A stretch of 64,000 nt of DNA from Dehalococcoidia bacterium (GCA_021295915.1 JAGWBK010000004.1:1-64000); one strand, 5' to 3'. Positions 7,108-16,666 are shown, numbered from the stretch's first letter. The notes: generated by a model from the letters alone, not told the origin. Numbers and translations are program-made.

Positions 7108-9936
7108 TCATTCACCTCCGGTGATTTCCTTGAGTTTCTCGAGCGCTTCTTCCAGCGCGGTCAAATCGTTCTTGATACTTTCGATCGAGTCGGACACGAT
7201 CGTAATCTGCATCTGCAGCTCGCCGCCCTCTTCAACTACTGTTGTAGTAGTTGACGGGGCTGCTTCCACATCTCGTGGCGTGGCGGGATCGCCCACAGAG
7301 ACCAGTGACTGCTCACCAGTCAGCGCTGCAAGGGCAAGACCCAGAGAGTCCTCCATCACCACCTTGCCGGCGGTGGCCAGTATTACACGCTTGAGCTCAG
7401 GGAATACCACGCCTTCAGCCTGGATGTATACGGGCTCAGCGTAGAGCAACGAATTGCCTATCGGGATGACAAGGAGGTTGCCCCTGATACAAGTTGAACC
7501 CTCTGAGCATCTCAGGGTGAACCAGGCCGATATCGCCTGGTCGTTGTCGATCCTCGCTTCTACCTGCTCCGGCCCGTCGATCTGGCGGTCTTTCGGGAAG
7601 TTGAACGCTACGAGGTTCCCGTAGTTCTCCCCGTCGCTTCGTGCCGCTAGCCAGCCGATCAGGTTCTGCCTCTCGCTGGGAGTGTAGGGGAGTAGCTGCA
7701 CGAACTCCTCGGTTTCCTCACCTGGAAGCCTCATGATCACGTAGTACGGCTCAACAGGTTGAAGGGTCTCGCCCTGCCCGAACTTCTCCTGTGGAATCGC
7801 CCACAAGTCTTCGTTGTTGTAGAAGTCCTGTGGGTCCTGCATGTGGTACTTGATGTACTTTCCAGCCTGCTCTGAGAAGAAGTCCTGTGGATACCTGACG
7901 TGCGACCTCAGTTCAGGGGACATCTGGTCGGCACTGACGAAGAGGTCCGGGAAGATCCGCTCGTAGGTGAGGATCATCGGATCACTTTCATCCCAGATGT
8001 AGTACGTCAAAGTCCCGTCATAGGAGTCGATGACAGCTTTCACACTGTTGCGCATATAGTTGAAGTGAGTGGAGAATCCGCCTTCACCGGCAGGAATCTC
8101 AGTAGGCTCCGAGTATGGATAATGGTCGGTAGTGGTGTAAGCGTCCTGAACCCAGAAAAGTCGCCCGTTCGCAGCTACTATGTATGGGTCTCTGTCCAGT
8201 TGTAGGAACGGAGCAACTGAAGTCACCCTCTCCTGGATATGCCTACGGTACTGAAGGCGGCTGTCAGGTTCGATCTCCCCGCTGATCAGAATGTTCACAT
8301 CACCGAACTGCCATGCGTAGGCCAGCCGGCGGAAGAACGAGTCAAGCCTCACTCCTCCTTCACCATCGTAGTGATTCCTGAAAAGTTCTCCGGATTCTGT
8401 CTGGTAGTCGATCTCCTGAGTATTTGAGTTGACTATCACGTAGTTGACTGTGTTTTCACCGTAGTAGATCCGTGGGTTGTCGACGATCAAGTCAGGAGGC
8501 GTCTCACCGTCTTTGCGACCGATGGGTATAGCTCCATCGATCGGTATGTCTTGCGCGTAGAATTCCGGCCTGCCCTCCGGAGTGAACTCTGTGGCCGGGC
8601 TCATCGCAATTCCAATTCCGTGCGTATACGAGAGGGTGTTGTTAACCCAGGTCTGGTCCTGCGGGTTTAACTTCTCAGGCGCGACCTCACGCGCGGACAG
8701 AAGTACCTGTTTGTATTCGCCGTCGATGTAGTACCGGTCGACGTCGGCATCTTTGAAATCGTAGTACGGCCTGATTAGCTGTATCTGCCTGTAAACGCTC
8801 GACAACGGCCTGTAGTCCCAAAGGCGTATGTTGTTGATCGTAATGATGTTGTCCTCGATGAGGTCGACACCAACGTCCGGTTCCGCCTGAAAGAACGCTT
8901 CCTCGATCCTGTCGAGCGCGAACGCCTGCCGCGTCAGGTCGATGTTGCGCGCTATATACGGGCTCTCTCTTACGAACTCATTTGGTGTCACTGAGAACTG
9001 CTGAATCAAGGCGGGCCATGCTGAGTTCAGGACAAGGCCAAGGACCACCCACAGCACAACCGCGCCGAGAACCATGCGAAGTTCACGGAGGTACACATTT
9101 GCTGCCATCAGAATCGCCGCAGCTACCGCGACGATTGTCATGATCAGCAGGGCCGGCCTCCGGGCATTCAAGTCTGCATAAGTCGCTCCGAACACCGCGC
9201 CGTCCTCGGACAGCACTAGTGCCCAACGATCCAACCAATGTCCGACTGCCAAGGTCAGCATGAGCACGGCAGCAATGACCGAAATGTGTGCCAGACGCGC
9301 TCCGTTCAGCGAATAGCTGGATCCGCGAAGGCTGTAGTTAATGAAGTTCAGACCAACAGTGGCCAGAAGCGTGACGACGCCAAGGCCGAGAATCCATCCT
9401 TGGATGAATGAGTACAGGGGCAGGTTGAAGATGTAGAATCCCAAGTCTTGGCTGTAGACGGGGTCCACCTGCCCAAACGGTACAGAGTTGGTGAACCTCA
9501 GGAACAGCTCCCACCGTGCGGCGAGCACGGATCCGAAAATCAGGCTCAGTATGATGATGACGATGACTGCGCCCCAGAGCACGGCCCGCCTTATCGTGGG
9601 GACCACCTCAGGTGGAATTGGCAGGTTGACCTCGCCAGAGGAGTGCATGTGAGCAATTCTCAGGCTTACTCCGAGAACAATGGCAGTAACAACCGCGCCA
9701 ATCGCAAACAGCGCAATGCGGGTAACTGTCACTTTCACAAAGATTGCCCTGAATCCGAGCGAGTCGAACCATAGAAGGTCCGTGTAGACACCCCTTCCAA
9801 AGGAGAAAATGCCAAACAGCACGATCAGGCCAATGATCACCAGGCTCCACTTCATGAATGAAGGGGACATGGTTGGTGGCCCGATAGCCTGTTCTGGGGG
9901 CGAGTCTCCGCCGTTACGTGGAAAATCTTCAGCCAT
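7108..9936 (-). CDS. UPF0182 family large membrane protein
   Basis: A 942-residue protein of the UPF0182 family, common in Actinobacteria, Cyanobacteria and Chloroflexota and without an established function. The N-terminal third has about seven hydrophobic segments (the first near residues 30-50 and the rest up to about residue 310), including the family stretch YTDLLWFDSLGFRAIF. The rest is a large soluble region, presumably outside the membrane, containing LSYTHGIGIAMSPATEF and YVQAEG-like segments. A threonine-rich, acidic, coiled-coil-like tail closes it. It lies inside the arginine operon between argB (gap 15 bp) and argD (overlap), an arrangement with no obvious metabolic logic. Confidence 0.9.
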   Translation of the reverse strand: MAEDFPRNGGDSPPEQAIGPPTMSPSFMKWSLVIIGLIVLFGIFSFGRGVYTDLLWFDSLGFRAIFVKVTVTRIALFAIGAVVTAIVLGVSLRIAHMHSSGEVNLPIPPEVVPTIRRAVLWGAVIVIIILSLIFGSVLAARWELFLRFTNSVPFGQVDPVYSQDLGFYIFNLPLYSFIQGWILGLGVVTLLATVGLNFINYSLRGSSYSLNGARLAHISVIAAVLMLTLAVGHWLDRWALVLSEDGAVFGATYADLNARRPALLIMTIVAVAAAILMAANVYLRELRMVLGAVVLWVVLGLVLNSAWPALIQQFSVTPNEFVRESPYIARNIDLTRQAFALDRIEEAFFQAEPDVGVDLIEDNIITINNIRLWDYRPLSSVYRQIQLIRPYYDFKDADVDRYYIDGEYKQVLLSAREVAPEKLNPQDQTWVNNTLSYTHGIGIAMSPATEFTPEGRPEFYAQDIPIDGAIPIGRKDGETPPDLIVDNPRIYYGENTVNYVIVNSNTQEIDYQTESGELFRNHYDGEGGVRLDSFFRRLAYAWQFGDVNILISGEIEPDSRLQYRRHIQERVTSVAPFLQLDRDPYIVAANGRLFWVQDAYTTTDHYPYSEPTEIPAGEGGFSTHFNYMRNSVKAVIDSYDGTLTYYIWDESDPMILTYERIFPDLFVSADQMSPELRSHVRYPQDFFSEQAGKYIKYHMQDPQDFYNNEDLWAIPQEKFGQGETLQPVEPYYVIMRLPGEETEEFVQLLPYTPSERQNLIGWLAARSDGENYGNLVAFNFPKDRQIDGPEQVEARIDNDQAISAWFTLRCSEGSTCIRGNLLVIPIGNSLLYAEPVYIQAEGVVFPELKRVILATAGKVVMEDSLGLALAALTGEQSLVSVGDPATPRDVEAAPSTTTTVVEEGGELQMQITIVSDSIESIKNDLTALEEALEKLKEITGGE

Positions 9937-9951
9937 GGTGCTCCTGAGACC

Positions 9952-10749
9952 TCATCCTATGCGCGTGCCTAGCACTGCGCCGTTTAGGGATTGGCGAAGC
10001 GCTCCCGGCATTCTACCGTCGATGATGTGGGATTCGCTGCCTGACTTCAACGCGCGTACGCACGCTTCGATCTTCGGAATCATACCGCCGGAAATCGTTC
10101 CGGCTGAAGTCAGCGCCTCCGCCTGGCGTTCGGTAATTCTGGAAATCAACCTGTGATTACGGTCGAGCACTCCCTCAACGTCTGTGAGAAAGTACATCTG
10201 GTCAGCCCGCAGGGCCGCCGCGATTTCACCCGCCGCGGTGTCTGCGTTGATGTTCATTAGCGAGTTGGGGTATGTGGGGTCGTCCGACGGGCATCTGGCC
10301 ACTGGCGCAATAACTGGTATGTATCCCGCCTGGGTTGCTGCCAGGATGGGTGCAGTATCGACCTGGGCGACCTCGCCGACGTATCCGAGAGCAGGATCCT
10401 TGACCGATGCTACGAGCATACCACCGTCAGCTCCACTAAGACCGAGTGTCCTGGCGCCAACAGATATGAGCTGTGACACAAGCTCCTTGTTGATTAGCCC
10501 CGCGAGTACGGCAACAACGATCTGAAGGCTGTCCTTGTCGGTGACGCGCAGACCGTCCTTGAAAACGGGCCTCACGCTCTGGGCAGCCATCCAGTCAGAG
10601 ATGATCTTCCCCCCTCCATGGACAACTATAGGACTGGCGCCCTCTCTTTGAAGAGTAACGAGGTCCTCAAGAGTAGTATCGTGCTCTCCGAGGGTACTGC
10701 CACCGATCTTGACTACGATCGTCCCATTTGGGGAATGCTCCTTGGGCAA
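9952..10749 (-). CDS. argB: Acetylglutamate kinase
   Basis: Phosphorylates N-acetylglutamate, the second step of arginine synthesis. The 265 residues belong to the amino acid kinase fold: VVKIGGSTLGEHD at the N-terminus (phosphate-binding Lys and GG), IVVHGGGKIISDW (substrate loop), LGLSGADGGML, and NINADTAAGEIAAALRADQMYFLTDVEGV (nucleotide and substrate site). It begins 7 bp after argJ. There is no obvious N-terminal helix of the arginine-sensitive hexameric type, so feedback inhibition cannot be predicted. Confidence 0.95.
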   Translation of the reverse strand: MPKEHSPNGTIVVKIGGSTLGEHDTTLEDLVTLQREGASPIVVHGGGKIISDWMAAQSVRPVFKDGLRVTDKDSLQIVVAVLAGLINKELVSQLISVGARTLGLSGADGGMLVASVKDPALGYVGEVAQVDTAPILAATQAGYIPVIAPVARCPSDDPTYPNSLMNINADTAAGEIAAALRADQMYFLTDVEGVLDRNHRLISRITERQAEALTSAGTISGGMIPKIEACVRALKSGSESHIIDGRMPGALRQSLNGAVLGTRIG

Positions 10750-10756
10750 GTCCGAC

Positions 10757-11977
10757 TTACGTTGTGTACGCCGAGTTGAAGGTAACGTACTCTTCCGTGA
10801 GGTCTGAACCCCATGCGGTCGCCGAATGGTCTCCGATGTTCAGGTTGACCCTGAACGAAACCTCGTGCGCGGTCATTCCTGAGACCACAGCATCGGCATA
10901 GTACGGTATTGCCTTGCCCTCGTGAACAATGTGGATGCCATTGATGAAGATGTCTATCTTCGATTCTTGAAGTTCGATGCCGCTCTTACCAAGCGCCATC
11001 ATGATGCGGCCCCAGTTGGGGTCATTGCCGTGCACCATCGCCTTGACGAGGTTGGACGATGAGACTTCACGTGCGGCGCACCGGGCGTCGGCCATGGTAG
11101 TTGCACCCTCGACCGTCACGGCCATGATGTGCCCGGCGCCTTCGCCATCACCGACGAGTTCCTTGGCGAGGTATATGCAGACTTCGGTCAGAGCTTGCTG
11201 GAATTCCGCCGCTCCTGGGGAGTCTGCACTGCTGATTGGCTCGCCTCCAGCTGCGCCGTTGGCGAAGAGCAGTACTGTGTCGTTCGTGGACTGGTCCCCG
11301 TCCACATCTACCATATTGAAACTCAGGTCAACCGCGGCGCTCAACGACTCTTGCAGGAACGTTTGTGGGATCTCAGCGTCGCATGTGATGAAAGACAGCA
11401 TCGTGGCCATGTCAGGGTGGATCATACCCACACCCTTAGCTACGCCTCCGACAGTGTATGTCGTTTCGCCGACATTGAACTGAGCGGCGATATGCTTGGC
11501 GCGCGTGTCCGTTGTCATGATGGAGCGTGCGAATGCTGGGCCACCGTCGTCAGTAAGTTCGACGTCGCCGATCTTGCCTCGAATAAGCGCCATGGGAAGT
11601 TCGACGCCTATTACGCCTGTCGAAGCAACCATCATCGAGCCGGTTTCAACCCCGGCATGAGCCTCAGCGAGGCGCGTCATGTCGAGGGCGTCCTCGACTC
11701 CCTGTTCGCCGACCGAGCAGTTTGCGCATCCGCTGTTTGCGATAACGCCCCTGGCAGTTGATGAAGGCACGCGGCCTTGTGTAACCGTCACCGAGGGCGA
11801 CAGAATCTTATTCCTGCTAAAAGTGCCCGCAACTGTGGCTGATCGGTCGGAGACCAGTACTCCAAGGTCAAGAACACCTTCTGCCTGCGTCTTCAGACCT
11901 GCGTAAACGCCGCCCGCCCTGTAGCCCTTGGGAGAAGTTACTGATCCACCTTCAACTGTGCTGACGTCCGATGCCAT
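10757..11977 (-). CDS. argJ: Bifunctional ornithine acetyltransferase / N-acetylglutamate synthase
   Basis: Transfers acetyl from N-acetylornithine to glutamate, making the pathway cyclic. It has the self-cleavage site KGVGMIHPDMATML, whose internal Thr becomes the nucleophile of the beta chain, and the SGCANCSVGEQG and HGNDPNWGRIM segments. The ATG at 11977 (406 aa) has AAAGGAAG upstream. A GTG at 12013 with GGAGGG would add 12 residues and cannot be excluded. It is the first gene of the minus-strand arg operon. Presence of ArgJ together with no visible argA or argE fits the recycling route. Confidence 0.93.
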   Translation of the reverse strand: MASDVSTVEGGSVTSPKGYRAGGVYAGLKTQAEGVLDLGVLVSDRSATVAGTFSRNKILSPSVTVTQGRVPSSTARGVIANSGCANCSVGEQGVEDALDMTRLAEAHAGVETGSMMVASTGVIGVELPMALIRGKIGDVELTDDGGPAFARSIMTTDTRAKHIAAQFNVGETTYTVGGVAKGVGMIHPDMATMLSFITCDAEIPQTFLQESLSAAVDLSFNMVDVDGDQSTNDTVLLFANGAAGGEPISSADSPGAAEFQQALTEVCIYLAKELVGDGEGAGHIMAVTVEGATTMADARCAAREVSSSNLVKAMVHGNDPNWGRIMMALGKSGIELQESKIDIFINGIHIVHEGKAIPYYADAVVSGMTAHEVSFRVNLNIGDHSATAWGSDLTEEYVTFNSAYTT

Positions 11978-12053
11978 GCGATCTTCCTTTGGTGACTGCA
12001 CCGTCGAAGACACACATAACCCTCCGGTTATTCGACCCTTGAACGGCTACGGC

Positions 12054-12062
12054 AGTATAGCA
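12054..12062 (-). promoter_or_regulatory. Extended -10 promoter for the arg operon
   Basis: On the minus strand the sequence TGCTATACT (TGn plus TATACT) lies 77 bp before the argJ ATG, with no strong -35, as is typical of an extended -10 promoter. No arginine-repressor box was recognised around it. Confidence 0.45.
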
Positions 12063-12134
12063 TACGGCCAAGAAAGCGATAAAGAATGGCTGAGCTTTGT
12101 TAACTTCCCGGTAACAGATGCAATCTTCTTCCTG

Positions 12135-12143
12135 TGTTACAAT
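12135..12143 (+). promoter_or_regulatory. Extended -10 promoter for the molybdopterin hydroxylase gene
   Basis: TGTTACAAT (TGn plus TACAAT) on the plus strand, 47 bp before the proposed ATG. It diverges from the arg-operon promoter about 75 bp away, so the two transcripts share one short control region. Confidence 0.45.
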
Positions 12144-12189
12144 TGCGCCGTTCCTAGCACCTAGTATCAAACCGGGAGGTTATCTGCCA

Positions 12190-14430
12190 ATGACGACGGA
12201 GACCAAAGGCTATACGGCGGTGGGTACCCGCCCGATAAGACACGACGGATACGACAAGGTAACCGGCAAGGCCGCCTATGGCGCGGACGTTTCACTTCCT
12301 GGGATGCTGTACGCCCAGCTCCTCAGAAGCCCGCACGCCCACGCAAACATCAAGTCGATCGACACTTCTCAGGCGGAAGCCGCTCCAGGGGTGAGGGCAG
12401 TGCTGACTTGCGCTGACTTACCCGAGTATGAGAACAAGGCCGTCGTTGGGGCTGCGGGCGGGCCTCCACAGAACCTATACCATGTCAGCAGCAAGATACT
12501 TGCTCGCGGCAAGGTGCTCTTCAAGGGCCATCCAGTCGCCGCAGTCGCCGCGGACAGTCCTCACGAAGCAGAAGAGGCTCTCGACCTGATTGACGTCGAG
12601 TATGAGGTCCTGCCGGTGGTTACCACGGTAGAAGACGCAATGGCTGACGGGGCCCCGCTGCTTCACCCTGAGTTCGCCAAGAATGTTGCAAGCCACTCCC
12701 GATTGGAGATCGGCAGCATTGACGAGGGCTTCGAACAGGCCGACCTCGTTGTCGAGCGAGAATTCCGTACCAAGACAGTACACCAGGGTTACATCGAGCC
12801 CCACTCCGCAACGGCGTGGTGGACGCCTCAGGACCGCATTACCGTCTGGGGAAGCTCTCAGGGTCACTTCCAGATTCGAGACCTGACTGCCGCAGTCGTT
12901 GGTGTGCCATTCTCCTCAATCAAGGTCGTCCCAATGGAGATTGGCGGTGGATTCGGAGGCAAGACCACCATCTACCTCGAACCGGTAGCTGTTGCCCTGT
13001 CGAAGAAGGCTGGACTGCCAGTCAAGATAACCATGTCCCGGACCGAGGTCATGGAGGCCACGGGCCCGACGTCCGGTTCCTACATGAACGTTAAGTTCGG
13101 CGTGACAAGTGATGGAAGAATGACCGCAGCTTATGCCGACCTTCGCTTCGAAGCCGGTGCGTTCCCCGGTTCACCAGTCGGAGCCGCGGCCAACTGCATC
13201 TTCTCTCCTTACGACATCCCAAACATCCTGATCGATGCCTACGACGTCGTCGACAATAAGCCGAAGACGACTGCCTATCGCGCTCCTGGTGCGCCTATTG
13301 GTTCCTTTGCCGCTGAGACAATCATCGACGAAATCTGCGAGAAGCTCAGCATGGATCCAATCGACTTCCGCATACTGAACGGTGCCAAAGAGGGTACCCG
13401 CCGAGCCACAGGCATCATCAACCCACCAATTGGAGCTATCGAAACTGCTCAGGCCGCCAAGGACCACGACCACTATTCCAAGCCGGTCGAGGGCAAGTGG
13501 AGGGGCAGGGGAGTTGCCTCCGGCTTCTGGATCAACGGAACTGGACCCGCATGTGCAACTGCCAATCTCAACTACGATGGCACCGTCAACCTCACGATCG
13601 GTTCTATGGACATCGGCGGCACCCGCCCAGCCGCGGCGCAGCAGTTGGCTGAAGTGCTCGGAATTCCAGTCGAGGACGTTAACCCGCAGGTCGGCGATAC
13701 CGACTCCATCGGATACACGTCGATGACAGGTGGGTCCGGCGCAGCATTCAAGACTGGCTGGGCAAGCTACGAGGCAGCACAGGACGTGAAACGCCAGATG
13801 CTCGACCGCGCCGCCATGCTATGGGAGACAGAGGCCAGTGACATTGATTTGGAGGGCGGAGTTTTCAGTCACAAGTCTGATCCTGAACTCACCATGACTT
13901 TCAAGGAACTGGCCGGACGTGCGGTGGAGACGGGCGGACCGATCGTGGGCAGCGCCAACATGGACCCGGGAGGAGCCGGCAGCGCCTTCGCAACGCACGT
14001 AGTCGACATCGAAGTCGACCCCGAGACCGGTAAAGTGGAGATTCTTCGGTACACCGCTTCTCAGGACTCCGGCACATCTGTCCACCCGAGCTACGTCGAA
14101 GGACAGATCCAGGGCGGCGTGGTCCAGGGAATCGGTTGGGCGCTCAACGAAGAGTACTACATGAACGACAACGGCCAGATGATGAACAGCAGCCTGCTGG
14201 ACTATCGAATGCCCACATCGCTCGATCTTCCCATGATCGACACAGTGGTCGTTGAGGTCCCGAACCCCAACCATCCGTTTGGGGTGAGAGGGGTCGGCGA
14301 GGTTCCCCTGGTCCCGCCGCTGGCAGCGCTGGCAAATGCCATCTACGACGCGACTGGTGTACGGATGAGGGAACTGCCCATGAATCCGCCAGCCGTGACC
14401 AAGGCTCTTCAGGAGCATGGAGCCGTCTAG
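12190..14430 (+). CDS. Xanthine dehydrogenase/aldehyde oxidoreductase family molybdopterin-binding subunit
   Basis: Large catalytic subunit of a molybdenum hydroxylase (746 aa). It contains the first a/b-hammerhead domain (about residues 20-130), GGGFGGKTTIYLEPVAVALS (Mo-cofactor binding), the active-loop segment AYRAPGAPIGSFAAE, and GVRGVGEVPLVPP with the catalytic glutamate near the C-terminus. The ATG at 12190 has GGGAGG upstream; the longer open frame has none. The AYRAPG loop differs from AYxCSFR of form I CO dehydrogenase, so it is more likely an aldehyde, purine or N-heterocycle hydroxylase. The FAD and 2Fe-2S subunits are not beside it, and the gene is monocistronic with a strong terminator. 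Confidence 0.9.
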   Translation: MTTETKGYTAVGTRPIRHDGYDKVTGKAAYGADVSLPGMLYAQLLRSPHAHANIKSIDTSQAEAAPGVRAVLTCADLPEYENKAVVGAAGGPPQNLYHVSSKILARGKVLFKGHPVAAVAADSPHEAEEALDLIDVEYEVLPVVTTVEDAMADGAPLLHPEFAKNVASHSRLEIGSIDEGFEQADLVVEREFRTKTVHQGYIEPHSATAWWTPQDRITVWGSSQGHFQIRDLTAAVVGVPFSSIKVVPMEIGGGFGGKTTIYLEPVAVALSKKAGLPVKITMSRTEVMEATGPTSGSYMNVKFGVTSDGRMTAAYADLRFEAGAFPGSPVGAAANCIFSPYDIPNILIDAYDVVDNKPKTTAYRAPGAPIGSFAAETIIDEICEKLSMDPIDFRILNGAKEGTRRATGIINPPIGAIETAQAAKDHDHYSKPVEGKWRGRGVASGFWINGTGPACATANLNYDGTVNLTIGSMDIGGTRPAAAQQLAEVLGIPVEDVNPQVGDTDSIGYTSMTGGSGAAFKTGWASYEAAQDVKRQMLDRAAMLWETEASDIDLEGGVFSHKSDPELTMTFKELAGRAVETGGPIVGSANMDPGGAGSAFATHVVDIEVDPETGKVEILRYTASQDSGTSVHPSYVEGQIQGGVVQGIGWALNEEYYMNDNGQMMNSSLLDYRMPTSLDLPMIDTVVVEVPNPNHPFGVRGVGEVPLVPPLAALANAIYDATGVRMRELPMNPPAVTKALQEHGAV

Positions 14431-14467
14431 ACTCGGTCAAACAGCAGTAACTTATCGGACCAAGTAA

Positions 14468-14499
14468 AAGGCGCCCGGTTAATCAAGCCCGGGCGCCTT
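14468..14499. terminator. Bidirectional intrinsic terminator
   Basis: A perfect 11-bp GC-rich inverted repeat, AAGGCGCCCGG at 14468-14478 and its complement at 14489-14499, with a 10-nt loop. It is followed by AAGTTTCTT on the plus strand and TTTTAC on the minus strand. It sits in the 88-bp gap between two convergent genes, so it probably ends both transcripts. Confidence 0.8.
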
Positions 14500-14518
14500 A
14501 AGTTTCTTAGGGAAGGGC

Positions 14519-15535
14519 TTAGCTCTCTGAACCTACCTTGATGAGCAGCTTTCCAAAGTTCTCTCCCGTCATCATGCCTACGAACGCCCTCGGGGCGTTT
14601 TCCAAGCCTTCTACGACATCTTCCTTGTATCGGAGTTCGCCGCTCCGAATCCACTCCGCCATCCGCTGACGCGCGTGGTCGTGCCGGTGCGCGAAGTTGA
14701 ATACGAGGAATCCCTCCATCCGAGCCTGTTTCTGGATCAACAGCCCCATACTTCGAGGAGCCATCTCAGGTTCAGCAAGGTTGTACTGGGAAATCTGACC
14801 GCACACGGAGATGCGTGCGTGAATGTTAATCTGCTGCATTACGGCATCGGTCACGAAGCCCCCAACGTTGTCGAAGTACACATCAATGCCGTCGGGGCAG
14901 GCCGTAGCTAGGGCGGCATCGACATCCTCAGTCTTATAGTTAATGCCAGCGTCGAAACCAAGCTCGTTCACAATGAAGTCGACCTTATCGTCGCTCCCGG
15001 CGGTGCCGACCACGCGACAACCCATTATCCGGGCAATTTGCCCTACAACTTGCCCAACAGCCCCGGATGCCGCAGATACTACGACTGTGTCGCCAACCTC
15101 TGGTTGGCCCACCTCTAACAATCCATGATATGCCGTCATCCCAGGCATTCCCAGTACGCCGATCGCTGTCGAAATCGGGGCGAGATCAGGGTCTACTTTT
15201 CGTAAGGCCCCTGGCCTGGATACCGCGTACTCCTGCCATCCTAGAGAACCCTCTACGATGTCGCCGACTTCGACCTCAGGCGATCGCGACTCGACCACTC
15301 TGCCTACAACGCCGCCCGTCATCACTCCGCCCACTGCAACGGGTGTCGCGTACGATGGGCCCTCGCGCATTCGGCCTCTCATGTATGGGTCTAGCGATAG
15401 CCAGATGACCTTTACCAGAACCTCGCCCTCTCGCGGTCGAGGAATTGGGACCTCCTCTATCCTGAAATGCTGAGATTCAGGATAGGCGGCTGGCCTGGAT
15501 GCGAGCACTACTCGCCGGTTGATTTCTGATGTCAT
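14519..15535 (-). CDS. NADPH-dependent double-bond reductase (CurA / prostaglandin reductase-like MDR)
   Basis: A 338-residue zinc-free medium-chain reductase closely resembling E. coli CurA: VVLASRPAAYPESQHFRIEE, WLSLDPYMRGRMREGPSY, GVLGMPGMTAYHGLLEVGQP, the NADPH fold ASGAVGQVVGQIARIMGCRVVG, and GLENAPRAFVGMMTGENFGK near the end. Such enzymes reduce alpha,beta-unsaturated ketones or aldehydes. ATG 15535 is chosen for its AGGAG box; the longer frame starts in noncoding sequence. It is a single gene, convergent with the molybdoenzyme. The next 231 bp upstream (15536-15766) show no recognised element. Confidence 0.9.
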   Translation of the reverse strand: MTSEINRRVVLASRPAAYPESQHFRIEEVPIPRPREGEVLVKVIWLSLDPYMRGRMREGPSYATPVAVGGVMTGGVVGRVVESRSPEVEVGDIVEGSLGWQEYAVSRPGALRKVDPDLAPISTAIGVLGMPGMTAYHGLLEVGQPEVGDTVVVSAASGAVGQVVGQIARIMGCRVVGTAGSDDKVDFIVNELGFDAGINYKTEDVDAALATACPDGIDVYFDNVGGFVTDAVMQQINIHARISVCGQISQYNLAEPEMAPRSMGLLIQKQARMEGFLVFNFAHRHDHARQRMAEWIRSGELRYKEDVVEGLENAPRAFVGMMTGENFGKLLIKVGSES

Positions 15536-15766
15536 GGTGGATTGCTCCTGATAGAAAGTGCGCCGTAATGCTAGCACAAGCCTCAGTAGTGGAGAGTTCT
15601 TAAGCCTCGTCCCTTTATGGTTTCTGGCGCAGGCAGGAGCGTACAGGAGCCTGGTACAGCAGCCTATAGACGCCCTTCCCATACCGGTGAGGACTATAGT
15701 CGGGATGAATGACTGCAGCAGCCCGCACCAAGTCCAAGAGGACGAGGACAGCTATTCACCTCGTAT

Positions 15767-16666
15767 CTACTCTCGGCACTCGTCCAGGACCGTCTGTAGC
15801 TCGTCTGGCAACAGAGAATCGACCACCTGTCGTTCTCCTGTTGCAGGATGTTGAAAATCAAGATGAGCGGCGTGCAGGAACTGCCGACTGAGTCTCGGAT
15901 CAGCCTGGCCATAAGTCACGTCGCCAACAACCGGGTGGCCAATCGACGCAAAGTGCACTCTGATCTGGTGAGTTCGACCCGTTCTTGGTCTTACATCAAT
16001 ATACGAGTAGCCGCTGAAATTCTGGATAGTGCGATAGAGAGTGGACGCGGAGCGACCATCATCTACTATTGCCATCTTCTTCCTGTCGTGGGGGTCGCGC
16101 CCAACTGGCGCGTCGATGATCGCTTCGGCAGGCTCAGGGTGTCCAACTACAAGCGCCAAATAGCCCTTCTTGACGGACCTGTCTTTGAACTGCGCGGACA
16201 GATGCTCGTGAGACTCGTCATTCTTGGCAACCAGCATCAGACCGGATGTGTCCTTGTCCAGCCTGTGGACCAGTCCGGGACGCGACTGTCCACCAACACT
16301 CCCAATGTCAGAGTGCAGTCCCAGAATTGCGTTCAATAGCGTAGAGTCAGGGTGCCCAACTCCTGGATGTACTGCCATGCCTGCCGGCTTGTCCACCAAC
16401 AGCAGATGTTCGTCCTCGTACACCACAGATATAGGAATCTCCTGCGCCAAAATGTGCGACGGAACTGGGTCAGGGACTCGAATACTGACAGATTGCCCCA
16501 CGCGAAGTCGATAGCCAGCGTTCGTGTCCCCGCCGTCTACTGTGACTTCGCCGTCGACGATCAGACGCTTGATCCTCGTTCTGGATAGATCGGTACACAT
16601 GCCAGCCAGGAACCTGTCGACACGTTCCCCGGAGTTCGTGCACACAAACTGGCGCACGTCACTCAC
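15767..16666 (-). CDS. RluA-family 23S rRNA pseudouridine synthase (RluD-like)
   Basis: Isomerises uridine to pseudouridine in large-subunit rRNA. The 299 residues have an N-terminal S4 RNA-binding domain (about 10-70: VDRFLAGMCTDLSRTRIKRLI) and a catalytic domain with the aspartate motif HRLDKDTSGLMLVAKN and GRTHQIRVHFASIGHPVVGD. The length and S4 domain fit the RluD/RluC branch, with RluD slightly more likely. It starts with GTG overlapping the lspA stop codon by 4 bp, the classic lspA-rluD pairing found in many bacteria. Confidence 0.92.
   Translation of the reverse strand: MSDVRQFVCTNSGERVDRFLAGMCTDLSRTRIKRLIVDGEVTVDGGDTNAGYRLRVGQSVSIRVPDPVPSHILAQEIPISVVYEDEHLLLVDKPAGMAVHPGVGHPDSTLLNAILGLHSDIGSVGGQSRPGLVHRLDKDTSGLMLVAKNDESHEHLSAQFKDRSVKKGYLALVVGHPEPAEAIIDAPVGRDPHDRKKMAIVDDGRSASTLYRTIQNFSGYSYIDVRPRTGRTHQIRVHFASIGHPVVGDVTYGQADPRLSRQFLHAAHLDFQHPATGERQVVDSLLPDELQTVLDECRE

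Noticed and set aside
12190-14430. Possible CO dehydrogenase (coxL)
   Set aside because: The active-site loop is AYRAPG, not the AYxCSFR of form I, and the coxM/coxS partners are absent.
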